Source: Datura wrightii
Lineage: Eukaryota; Streptophyta; Magnoliopsida; Solanales; Solanaceae
Assembly: GCA_035772735.1 (NCBI GenBank)
Contig: JASDFA010000016.1
Coordinates: 172,861,001 to 172,925,000, forward strand
DNA: 64,000 bases
Direction: 5' to 3'
Part shown: in pieces, positions 9,428-20,215 of the stretch
Position numbering within the stretch: the stretch's first letter is position 1
Layout: each line of letters begins with the position of its first letter
Notes under the pieces: generated by a model
Seen by the model: only the letters and a program-made list of their open reading frames with translations
Told to the model about the DNA's origin: nothing
The model's database searches: none
Translations under genes and position numbers: made by a program

Positions 9428-11024
9428 TGATCACGGGCAAAATAGCATGCCTGAGATACGCTTTATACCTTAATGTAGTCTTGTTTATCGAAGTTATTTT
9501 ACATACTTTCATGTGATTTTATATAAATGTGAATATATGTGCTAACCAACATGATTAGTCCTTGTTTTGTAGGTTAATAATGCATTTGAGGAACTAATTC
9601 ACAAGTTGATGAATAGCAAGGAATGGAGTGGAAGCAAGTGGCGAAAGTCGGCAAGGAGCATGCCTTGGCAAGGCTGGCCGCTCCAGGCAGCGTGCCACGC
9701 TGTGCGTGTGCCGCGTCCAGCGTCGTGCCACGCCCTTGCAAAGCGAACGAGGAAAGGCACCAGAAGGCAGCAGTAGGTAGTAACTTAGCGCGCCAGCGTC
9801 ATGCCACGCTAGGCCAGCTGCGCGACAGCAGCATGCCAACGCGCTGCATGAGTAGCGTGCCACGTTGGCCAGCGCGGTGACCCTCGGCAGCTTGGGTTCC
9901 TGAGGCACTTTCCAGAGAGCTTTCGCGTTGCCTCCGTGTCACGGAGGCAGTGCTCCGCGATACACTCCGTGACACGGAGCCGTTCCATTACAGGCTAAAT
10001 TATGCACGTTTTCCATTTACTATAAATAGGACCCTTAGCTCCTAAAATCATTGGGTCACGATTTTATTCTGAAAAACCACCTAGGAGTGAAGGGAGAAGT
10101 GGGAGAACTCATCTAGGGTTTATCAAATTCCCTTCTCATCTACCAAATTCATGTAAGTATGTTAGTTTAGTATTAGTTAATTGTAGTTTTACGAACATGA
10201 ATGGCAAGAACCCTTCCTCTAGGGTTGAAGCCATGAATTATGATTGTGCTTTTATGAATTTGTTTTGGAATGAAGTTATTGATTGTTGTTTTCGTCTTGC
10301 ATTCTGGATTGTTGGTTGTTTTTATGATTGATCACCATGAAAGCATATTTGTTAGCTTGAGTAATAGCTTGAGAAAGCATTACCTAGGTCAGGAAATGAG
10401 AATGTAAGGAGCATGTTTGTATCTCGGGAGAGATTTTTGTGTCAGGATAGAAATATACCTCACACCTTGCTTGGTTGACACACGGGGGTTATGAAAGACC
10501 AACTTGGGATGTCACATCACCACTCGAAGAAGTAGTTGTGAGGCTAAGTTGAGTTAAATGGTTAGACGTACGAAAGTCCCTAATCGTTTCCCCGTAAACC
10601 ACAACATAATTGATTGCCCGCGACTAGAAAATTAAACTCCTCGCTCACAATGATGCAGTAAGGCTAGATTGCCGTGTTTAGAGGCTCGAAAGACCATAAA
10701 CATGCAATTCTAATTATGTGAAATAACAATTGATAGTTCCATGCTTAACCCATTGCAAATCGTAGGATCGCATGATTAATTGGTTTTAACTCTATGTTGC
10801 TCCTAGAGTGATTTCAGAATATTTCGTTGACCCAAACTTAGACTTAATTAATCTCAATCGAAAATGTCTATAACCAACACTTGAGGTATTTAAGATCACA
10901 ATATAAATGGATAGTTAGAGGAATGGGTCCAGTCCCTGAGGGTTCGATAATCCGGTTCTTAAAAAGAGCCACTATATTACTTGCACGACCCGTACACTTG
11001 CGGACGCGCGAATCGGGCATGTCA
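9428..11024 (+). repeat. 3' LTR of H
   Basis: It is 1,597 bp, the same length as the 5' copy, begins TGATCACGGG and ends CATGTCA. The target duplication ctagc follows at 11025-11029. It keeps the palindromes (9932-9946, 9965-9979) and TATA box (10020-10030) seen in the 5' copy. Confidence 0.93.
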
Positions 11025-11256
11025 CTAGCAGACCACCGATTGTGTTTCGTTCGTGGGACACCGCTGCACCTGACATTGATTCTAACTTACTGTGCCCATT
11101 GGTGATTCATCGGCAATACACAGATATGCAACCGCCTTTCGCCAATGGTTCACCGTTGCCACCCGAAGCCTACAACATTCCCACCTAATTCCTTTCTTTT
11201 TGCCTTGTTCCGAATTTACAAATAATGGCACAATACTAACCTTCATTTGCAGCATC

Positions 11257-12796
11257 ATGTCTGTTTCCCCGAAATCTCACACAGGACAAGCATTAGTGCA
11301 CACCAGCAACACATATGTTCGGTTTAGGTTGGAAGGAATGTAGGAGTATTATATTGATTTCAAGGAGACGTGTGTCATCCATGCAGAACCCTAGTTTGAT
11401 GCAGAATCTTTCAAGAATGCATGCCCAAATATATACTACCAGATTGGGATGCGCGATTGGGCCCATTTACCATACCATTTGACCTATATTTTCCAAAATT
11501 GGTGTGGGAATTCTATGCATCATATAGAGAAAGGAAACAACTGCTAAAGCACAAGGGCTGCACTGAAACATTTCCATGCCTGACATTGGTATGGGTGTGG
11601 GCAAGAGGTGCCTGTAACTCCAGAGGCAATCAATTTTCTTTATTAGGTTGAGCCTATCCAATCACACCCAATATTCCGCAAGAAAGTGGAAGATAAAGCA
11701 AACCAATTCCAATGGGTAGCCAACTTGATTGCAAAAGGTCAACCATAATGGGCCATCTCTAGGGGCCTCATTCATCGGCGTGATTTGAAATTTGAAGCCC
11801 GCATGTGGTAGACTTGGTTTGTGCGAGGTTAATACCCTCTCAGAATACATTGAAAGTCCCAATTAAAGTTTCCATTCTTCTTTCTTACATAATGGATCAT
11901 GTACACATCAATGTGGGGGAGATTATTGCCGATCATTTCAAATGAAAGGCCAAGTTGCAGGCCACGACATTGCCATTCCCTAACCTAGTGAGTATGTTAT
12001 GTATGCGGGCTGCTTTTCCTTTGTTTTGACCATTGGATAGGACTGTGCAGGCCGACAATGTAATTACATTGCCACCAAAATTGACAAAGATGGTCCAGTC
12101 ATGAAGTGGGTAAAGTATACAGGGAACAGGACCCCTCCACCACCTTCGACATCTACTCACACATCAGCCGCCCTGCTCCATACTGATAAGTTCCACAGTC
12201 ACACACCTCTTGATTTGCTCAACATTGCACAAATGGCGAAAATGCATGAGAGTCAGCTTGTTCGGTTAGCCAAGGCTATTCCATCCATGACACAACTTGC
12301 CATCAAGAAAGCATTGCAACCTGCTAAAGACAAGTTGAAGAACCTATGCTCTATAGTTGAAGTCCTTGAGAGCGAAGTGGGTACTTTAAGAAAAGAGGTT
12401 ATTGCACTCAGTGCACCTCCATCCACTGGCCACCCAACCCCTCATGAACCTGCAGCGATGCCCGCACAGCCCGAAACACCCAGGAGTCCACCAGATGATT
12501 GGTGAGTGGGATATGACAGTGATTCAGAGATAGTGTCCAATGAGGAAACCTATCATAGATAACCCTCTCCACCTCCAATGGTCTCAGTGTATGATGTAGA
12601 TCCTCCTTAGGCACTAGGTGGAGTGGCAACGATGACTTTCCATGAGCTTCGCAGTCTGCCGGATAATTGGGTGGTGCCAAGTCCCGGGAGACCAGTGGAA
12701 CTCCCACCTGATCCACTGCAACCTACGACTGAAGAGATGGCTTCTTGGCACTTTGATGCCACTACATATACTTGGAAGCCACAGCCAAATCACTAA
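11257..12796 (+). pseudogene. Env-position ORF of element A (plant transposon protein type)
   Basis: This broken ORF lies between integrase and the 3' LTR, where Athila elements carry an extra, sometimes env-like, gene. Its sequence resembles the family often annotated as 'putative plant transposon protein' in Solanaceae genomes (recognised by eye). Recognisable parts are the region around 11490-11540 (EFYASYRERKQLLKHKG), a block at 11880-11945 containing IMDHVHINVGEIIADHFK, an open stretch 12101-12505 with a likely coiled coil (LCSIVEVLESEVGTLRKEV) and a Pro-rich end, and a tail reading to TAA at 12794. There are several in-frame stops and at least three frameshifts. The ATG at 11257 follows a TTTGCAG acceptor-like sequence, so the original start may have been spliced. 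I see no clear membrane segment, so calling it Env would be unsafe. Confidence 0.7.
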
Positions 12797-14633
12797 CTCA
12801 ATCAGGAAGCCTCTTTCACCTTATTGTCTTTTCTTTTAGATACATTGAGGGTAATGTCTAATTTAAGTTTGGGGGTGGGATGTTGAAATTTTTTGGGGTG
12901 CTACAAATTTTCTTGATGGTTGATGGGTAGTAATTAAATGGGGTCTTTACTTGGAATTGTGAAATTTTGCATGTATGGCCCAAGTGTTCTCATCTTTTTT
13001 GCCTTTGTAAATAGTAGTGTAGTAATCAAAACTCCGAGAGTTTTATTTAGACCATGGTTCTTTCCCAAGGAGAAATCTTTTATTTCTTTTAGTTTCTTTG
13101 TCAAACCAGGTTGGTATTTCCCGATGATAGATTGAGTGACGACATTCTTAAGGGAAAAGGCCATGTTGTTTTGAGTCTCTTATGAAGTTTTTTGAGAGGC
13201 ACAACCGAAAAAATTATTGAAAGGGAATTTTAAAATGAGGCATGAATATGAAGATAATTAGCAAATGTTTGACGTGATACCATAGCATTCTTTGTCATAC
13301 GTTATAAATTCTTTGCTTGACTTATGAGTTTGCCTGCTTTGATGTCCTAAATTGAAATCTTGTGATGAGAATGACTCTTACCGACCCTTTAAGGGTGATG
13401 CCTTGTGTAGTAAGGAATTTTTTATGAGTCTCATGCATGACTTCTTATCTGTAACTTGCCCCAAATGTGAATCAACGCGAAATTCTAGATGTATTTGCAC
13501 TTATAAAATGATTTTAGGCTTTTCTTTGTCTAGCCACTTCACCCATATACCCTTCTTGAACATTGACTCTTGTCAGCCAACGTTGATCCTTAGATCCTTT
13601 TGTTGGCAACAGCATTACAAGCCTTAATACCATTCTTAATACCCCTCTTTGGCACCCATCCTCCCTAAATACTAGTGATAAGATAGTGATAAAATGAGGC
13701 TTTAAGTCTAAGAAAAAGGGAGTGATAAGAAAAAAAAAAGAGAAATGAGGCAAAAGCCCAAGTTTGGGAGTGTGAAAAGGGGGAAAATAAGAATATCAGT
13801 TTGAGGTATCACCACATTGGTTCAAAATGCATAAAAGGATAAATAAAAAAGAGAAAAATAATTTTTGTGAACTGGTGCTTCCTCTTGAGGTGATAAGGCT
13901 AATTGTGAAAGCCAAAGGGGTTATAAGAAGGGTTATTGAGAAATGAAAGTCAAAAATAATGAAAGAAGAGAAACAAAGTGAAGTGATTGGAAGGAGTTGA
14001 TGGGAGGTATGTTCACAAAAAGTATTAGGGAGGATCTAGTCACTACAACCAAATTTTTATCCTACCCTTAACCCGATCCTACATCATAACCCGCAAGCCC
14101 TAAATGATTCTAAGTGCAGGCGCTCTACATTAGTGGTGAATTACATGAAGGGAAAGACTATGGGTCAAGTGTGTGCATGAAGACTTATCTTGGGAGAGTG
14201 AGTGTGATTATCTCTTCCAAACAATCCCTTGTGTGTATTCAATGATTACATGAAAAAAGAATAGAGATTCTTATTTCCATGAGTGGCATCATCCCTTTTT
14301 GAGAATATAAGTGCATTTAGCATTTATGCGTGAATAGGGCATGAGAAGTGTAAACTCTAAGGAAAGTTTTGAATGTGCACTGATTATGACTTGAGATGCT
14401 ATGTGTATTTCATGGTTGAGCAATGCCCTTGTTTTACTAAATGAATCCTTTCATGAACCATGTTGGTGAAAAGTGGTATCCTCTTGAAATATCTTCATTA
14501 TTTTGATCTTTTGGGAAATTTGCTTCTCTTTTTCAGTGGGATTGGTGAGCATTTTTGGGTTGTCATAGATCAAGAGATTGGTGATTTTTAAATTTGTGAG
14601 AAGTGGCATGTTTTTCAATAAATGAGAATTGTA
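12797..14633 (+). other. Non-coding 3' region of element A
   Basis: This is a long AT-rich stretch without a credible gene. It contains an internal hairpin and polypurine-like tract (12842-12876), a conserved box (13121-13157), and A/G-rich low-complexity sequence around 13680-14000. Organisation parallels the 3' region of H. Confidence 0.65.
12842..12876 (+). promoter_or_regulatory. Internal hairpin plus polypurine-like tract (A)
   Basis: ACATTG-AGGG-TAATGT (12842-12857) pairs with one G-U wobble. TAAGTTTGGGGGTG (12863-12876) follows. It is the same module as at 7774 in H and at the end of both elements, with an AGGG loop here. Confidence 0.55.
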
Positions 14634-14670
14634 TTACTTGAGGACAAGCAATGGTTTAAGTTTTGGGGTT
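14634..14670 (+). promoter_or_regulatory. AGGA hairpin and polypurine tract of A
   Basis: The CTTG-AGGA-CAAG core stem spans 14637-14648. After one mismatch the stem extends by two more pairs (TTACTTG with CAAGCAA). TTAAGTTTTGGGGTT (14656-14670) abuts the LTR that begins at 14671. Confidence 0.65.
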
Positions 14671-15913
14671 TGATGAGTTGGTAATTTACCAACTCATTAA
14701 GCTCTTAAGCTTAAATTTTTGCTTAGTTTTTGAGTTGATTATATGGATTTTATTCTTTTTTTTATTTTGTTGTGTGCAGATACCTAAATATGTGGAAAGA
14801 GCAAAAATGGAGCAAAAAGAACAAAGTGAGATCAAATTGGCGGTCCGCCGATGAAAACCGGCGAAACGCCGGTTAAAGGCCGATTATCACTGCCTCTGAA
14901 GATGACTGCCACCAGTGAAATGCAAGTTGCCAACAACGACTCACTGGTCCAGTCAATGAATGACATCCAATTTTCTAGAATGAAGAACAAAGACTCGGCG
15001 GTTCACGAATTGAGATCGGCCAAACACCAAATGAACCACCAATGCTCACTGGAGTTTATTGATGGCTCAGATAATGTATCCGGTGGTTCACGAATTTGAA
15101 CCGGCAAACTGCTGGTGCCTCTGCTGATTCCAGAATGATGCGTAGGGGTAAAATTGTCCAGCACGAAAAAAGAGAGAGAAGATGCCCTATTTTCTTGGAT
15201 ATAAATTCTAGAGAAAGTACTGTGTACTGAAGAGATAATAGCAGAGCACATCACATCATATTTTTCCTTTCTTAGCCTTAGAACATTATTTTAGCAGAGA
15301 AAAGGAGATTTTGATTGGTAGACTTTGAAAGGTACTATTCTCTACTTCTTCTTCTTAATAGTAAGGTACAACCATTGTTCGAGATTATTTGTGAATTTAA
15401 TTTTACTACTCTTGTTATTAAATTCAATGAGTTTATTGTTGAATGTGCTTTTGAATTTCTTAAGCATGAGTAGCTAAATCATTAACTAGAGGTGTGTAAT
15501 GATGAATACTTAATTAGAATGATTACTGCTAGAGTCATCTTCATATTGTTTAAATAAGTGTAAATCTGTTAGATTCTCTTAAATCTATAATAGAAGACCC
15601 ATTGGTTATGATGTGGGTCTATTTTTTCTTATTTGATTGTTGCTTGTAAAAGAATAATTAAGTATTGGAATAGAATTTAATGGTGGGTATGGATGAGAGA
15701 TTGTGAACTTGGGCTAGAAATAGCCAAAATTACATTCTCACTCCTTATTAGTAGCTAATAGCTAGAAATTAGTGCAACTACTAATCCAAATCTGATAGGG
15801 TTGAGCTAATAATGGCTAGAGGCTTGATAAAACTCTATTATAGGTAGTTATAAGGATGAAAAGTTGTAATTACCCATTCTCTTAGATGATTTACACTAAT
15901 TGAACTTATAAGA
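14671..15913 (+). repeat. 3' LTR of element A, cut by D
   Basis: It begins TGATGAGTTGG and its first bases form a stem with CCAACTCAT nearby. An AACCGGCG-AAA-CGCCGGTT palindrome (14856-14874) and related CCGG words lie upstream of a TATA-like GATATAAATT at about 15199. TGTGTGCAG at about 14772-14780 resembles a splice acceptor. The right part is missing because D inserted after taaga (15909-15913). No other LTR of this family is in the window, so its full length is unknown. Confidence 0.75.
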
Positions 15914-17885
15914 TGTTATACCCCAAAAGCCCTAAGATTAGACCCGGGAGTTGAATCGGAGAAAATAGGATTTTCTGCACCAGGTCACATAACGAGTCGT
16001 TATGTGACCCATTTGGTTGACCGCGAGTCATTAAGTGACTCATGGTGAGGAGTGTTGACTTGCTTGGAAAATTCGAATTTGGGGTGACCACGGGTGTGAC
16101 CATGAGTCGTGGTCAGCCCCATGAGTCGTCAGGATCCCCGTGGTCAAGGGCAATTGGAAGGTGAAAGATGAGTTGGTAGTGTACCTCACGGTTGGACCTC
16201 ATGAGTCTTGGTCAGACACCATGATTCATTAGGTGAGTCGTGGTCAACATTTGCTGAATGTCTTGAGGTTTCGACAGTGGAGGTAACGGAAGGTGACCAT
16301 GAGTCGTGTTCACCAATGACGATATGTTAGGTCCCTCGTGGGAACCCTTTGAGGAAAAATGGCAATGCACTTCATGACAACAGACGACAACTCGTTGTCA
16401 GGGGTAACGACTCGTCCAGTCCCTCGTTGGGATTGGTAGTCTATTTTCCTCTGTGAATTTAGTAAGGGTTTTTTTGTAAATCCTATGATCCTAAGGCCTA
16501 ATCTACATCGTTTTAAGCTATGAATAGTGAGTTTTAAGAGGGGTAAGTTCATTCTAATCTATTCCTATTTATGTATTCAAGAGTAAAGGTCTAGAGAGGT
16601 GATCAAGCTCAAATTCTTCCAAGGTTTTCATAAATTCTTCATTAGGAAATAAAGGGAGTTGTAGAATCAATTCTTCTCAGGTATGTAGGGTTATGAATGG
16701 GTGAATTTGTTCACACCCATGCCTAATCTCTCCTTAATTCATGAAATTCTATTGATAATTCTATGGGGTTTTATCTCAATTCTTATGAAATCCTTATGAT
16801 CTATCTGTGGGTTAATTCCCCTCATGTATAACTTCATGTTTTATGAATCATGAGCAGATTTTATAACTATTTAGATTTAAATTTTCTACAAAACTGTGCC
16901 CAATTATGTATGTTTTATGATAAATCAAGTTATGATTCTACTTTGATGTTGACGTTCATTAACCCACTATGATTTATGACTTATGATATGATTTCTCTCA
17001 AATGCTCATCATGAATTTATGAATATCAAGTATATACATGTTTTACAAGTATACATGAATCTCTTGATTTATGATTATGGTCGATTCACGGGCCTTACTT
17101 TCATGGCTTGTTCATGTATTTCAAGCATGCTTATGATTATCATGATTTTTAACTATCCTATGAATCTCGTGTATATTATCCTATGAGAACTATATATGTT
17201 TTAGGAGTAGTATTTAACACCGAGTAGACCCAGGGTCCAAGCATACCCCGAGTCTCAGACTACGCGGCAATGTAGCCACAATGGGACCTCCATGTTATTG
17301 TCCCCTTTGCCCAAATGGTCCCTCTGTTGTGATATTATACCTCTTTCATGGTTCTACCCTTGGCACGGTATGAACGCCCTCCCGACTAGGGGTTTACAGG
17401 TCGGGCTCCATGTGTGCTCATATGGGGTATATGTCCATTATAAGAATCTCCCACTGTTCCTCATGATTTATGTATGATTATGATTATATACTTTGGCTCA
17501 AGTCATGTTAAATAAAGCTTTTCTCTCATGAGTATGATTAAAAATGATTTACGAATGTTTTGAAAACCTTGAGCCTTATGTTGCATTATGATATTTATGT
17601 TACGATCATGCTGGCCTACTCTTACGAACTTTTGTGTATTTTAAATGTTTGTCTTACTTACCTTGCATACTCAGTACATTCCACGTACTGACCGAATACT
17701 CTATGCTATATCGTTTCATGATTCAGGATCCGATCTTCAGACTCAACCCCATCACTAGTCAGTTCTTCAGAGTTAGCATTCAGCCTCAGTGGTGAGTCCT
17801 CATCTCTCAAGGACTACTTATTTCTAGTTATCTTGTATTCTCAATTTTTAGACTTGTAGGGTTAGTTGGGGGCTTTGTCCCATCA
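15914..17885 (+). repeat. 5' LTR of D, first part
   Basis: It begins TGTTATACCCC. The first 500 bases carry many palindromes built on ACGA-N-TCGT. The best is a perfect 13-base inverted repeat with one central base at 15983-16009. Others are at 16025-16041 and 16099-16115. Downstream is AT-rich sequence rich in CATGATTTATGA-like words, then a segment (about 17210-17430) shared with G, E and I LTRs. The LTR is interrupted at 17886 by E2. Confidence 0.82.
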
Positions 17886-19940
17886 TGTTACGCCCCACCT
17901 TGAGGGAGATGATTGGCACCCGGTGCCCTACTAGGATCTGAACTGACTTGACTAAGCCTATGCACTCCTGGTGCATGCTTACTTCCCAAGTCAAGAAAAC
18001 AACGGGCTATATATCGATTGTAAATACAACCACCGGCCGACAAAGCCTTATAGCCACCTGTAAAGGAAAATATCTAACTAGAAACAGACAATACCAGGGA
18101 ATCTTATATGGGCCGACAAGACTACCATGATGTCTAGTTATGACTGTAAAGTAAAACCGGTGCTAAACTAAACTATGGCTGACAAGGCCGCTAATCTGTC
18201 AGCTAAACAAGGCCACCAACACGTAAACTAAAACACATATAGGCCCCACACGACCAATAACAGCTAACCACATGGAAATAGAAACAATCTGCAAGCCTCT
18301 AGGAGTAATAAGATGGTCGGGACAGGGCCCCGACCTACCCATGAACTGTACAAAAAAAAAGTAAACCTTCTATCTACAAGCTCCGGAAGAAAGGAGCTAA
18401 CTGCTCTAGTGATGCTAGATAAAATCTACGAAGGACCTACTCCTCGTCTATCCCTACCTGAAGGCAAGTAATGCAGCTCCCCAGAAAGGGAGCCAGTACA
18501 ATATGTACTGAATATGTAAGGCGATAACTATAAGTTACTAAAATAAAAAGATAGAAATGAGAATACTAAAACGGAGGGGTAGAGATCATACCTGAGTATA
18601 GATCTTCTTGCTATCTATTTATTAATAACTAAAGAAAACAAAAACCTTACCTGGCCCCCATAAGCCGGAAGGTACAACCAGTACAGAATAATCCACCTAG
18701 GGCCCCATAAGACCTAGTGAGTACACTTCAATCTATATACCCCTATCAAGGTCGCACTGGGTCAACTAATCACTATAGATGTCCTACCGGCCACCTGGGT
18801 CTGCAACTGAGTGCGCTCGGCCCCTGACTATAGTTGTGTCTAAGTCTAGTGGACTCCTGATATATGCACCACGGGCACCAGGCTCGACAGGGGTGTATAG
18901 AGCCAACCACAGCATATAAGGACCTAGGACCCTATCTTTGTCCCTGGCGGATGGCATACCACTCTGCAGAGCAATGTCATCTCGCCCCTGGCGGGCGTCA
19001 ACACAGCTAATAATACTAGTGTCGGTCATGAAGGCTATACAGGTATAATCTATCCAAAACTAACATGGATACGAGTTTCAGCTAATGACAACAACTAATC
19101 GTAATAGACATGCTTCTGGTATTCTTATTGGGTTTGAAACTGAGCTATAATGCTAAAGAAACTAACTTGCCGAAGGAAACCGCCTTAACATACCTCGTAT
19201 ACTGATTACTGACTAACTGGCGAGTTTCAGTTTGTATTCAACTATTCTTCTCAACTGCAATAGTATTACTGGGGAAATGTCCAGTTTCAGTACTAAATTC
19301 AATAAAAACGATAAATTTATATATAAATATTAACTATATTTCAACTTAAAGGAACATGATTGAAAACTCGAAATTTCTCGAAAGTTCAGAAGGAAGAAAT
19401 GCTTACTTTAAGCCTGTGATCGTATTGACACTAGTTTGGACCAATTCCAACAACATTAGCTCAGCGAGGTCACGATTTGTCAGGCGAATTTCGTGAAAAT
19501 AACTCCGTAGCAATGCTCTCTGCAGCCTTAAACTTCAATACCCAAAGTTAACTTGAATTTGGGCGGCATTTCGTAGCGTAAACAGATGAGATATCTTCGT
19601 TGTTTCCCTCTCTGGCTGAATATAAACTTGAATATGAAATAAAATAAAGGATGGAATATATATATATATATATATATATATACTTGAGGCGGTGGACAGG
19701 GGTCCGTGGCACGGACCCTATCGCGCCAATCTAGGGCCGTGTCACAGAGTCCATTGCGAAGGGCATGGTCCATTCCACGCTACCCTTTTGGGCAGTCGGC
19801 CCGGCCTCCTCCCGCATGGACCCGACTCCGTGCTCGTTCGATCTTCCCCCCGGCCCCTTCGTCACATGTATTCTACTCTAAAACTCTTAGCCAACGTATG
19901 AATAGGCCTTCTAAACATTATAAACTTATGGGGTATAACA
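17886..19940 (-). repeat. 3' LTR of E2
   Basis: On the minus strand it begins TGTTATACCCC (right edge, 19940) and ends GGGGCGTAACA (left edge). It holds the palindrome GGTCCGTGGCACGGACC (19701-19717) and, 18 bases downstream on the minus strand, a (TA)13 run where a TATA box is expected. The length is 2,055 bp against 2,060 bp for the 5' copy. Confidence 0.88.
19657..19682. repeat. (TA)13 microsatellite at the TATA-box position of E2 3' LTR
   Basis: It contains 26 bases of TA repeats directly after CAAG on the minus strand. In F the homologous position reads CAAGTATATAAAG. The 5' LTR copy has 12 units (37089-37112). Confidence 0.9.
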
Positions 19941-19972
19941 TCATCCCCCCTTACGAATCTGTCCTCGAATGT
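19941..19972 (-). promoter_or_regulatory. Polypurine tract and pre-tract box of E2
   Basis: On the minus strand CATTCGAGGACAGATTCG is followed by TAAGGGGGGATGA, which abuts the 3' LTR. The right arm of the hairpin seen in F is disrupted here. Confidence 0.7.
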
Positions 19973-20215
19973 TTTACTTTAGCTTATAGATACCTTAATT
20001 CTTATAATTACTTATTCTTGTAAAAATTGGCAAAGTTTCCCCTGTAATATGGGCTATCCAAATATCCTGAAACCAAGAAAAGTCTAATATAGGCATTTCA
20101 TATAACACTATAGCAACTGTTTCACAACAACATTATATCTAGCTGAGCAATATATATAACACAAATCATGAAGTAGTGACTAAATTAATAACTTTCCTTA
20201 ACTGCATAGTCTGGA

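Larger units (their letters stand above)
3261..11024 (+). mobile_element. Element H: complete non-autonomous Athila derivative (gag-protease only)
   Basis: This 7,764-bp element has two LTRs of equal length (1,597 bp each). The flanking five-base duplication is perfect: ctagc at 3256-3260 and at 11025-11029. The primer binding site matches the 3' end of plant tRNA-Asp. Inside is one gag-protease reading frame and about 2 kb of non-coding 3' sequence. RT, RNase H and integrase are absent. The post-coding box AAATAAGGCGCT, which follows integrase in element A, follows protease directly here (7487). My hand comparison of the LTRs found about 35 differences, mostly in the first 470 bases, so insertion is comparatively recent. 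It would need a full Athila partner to move. Confidence 0.92.
1..15913 (+). mobile_element. Element A: Athila-like LTR retrotransposon, 3' part, hosting H and D
   Basis: This is the oldest layer of the nest. The window opens inside its reverse transcriptase. RNase H, integrase, a non-coding block, an env-position ORF, a long 3' non-coding region, a polypurine tract and the start of a 3' LTR (14671) follow. The 5' LTR, gag and protease lie to the left of the window. H interrupts it at 3261-11024, and joining 3260 to 11030 restores continuity. Element D enters its 3' LTR at 15914, and I do not see the rest of that LTR in the window. The Athila assignment rests on the pol sequence, the AAATAAGGCGCT box after pol, and the extra ORF between pol and LTR. 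It is not mobile: all reading frames are broken. Confidence 0.85.

Noticed and set aside
15909..15913. taaga as target duplication shared with the right end at 63943
   Set aside because: The right flank reads aaagt; the two outer LTRs belong to different families, so they are not ends of one insertion.
15983..16420. Possible CRISPR-like repeat array from the regular ACGAGTCGT words
   Set aside because: Spacing and sequence of the words vary, there are no unique spacers of constant size, and the array lies in a plant LTR.
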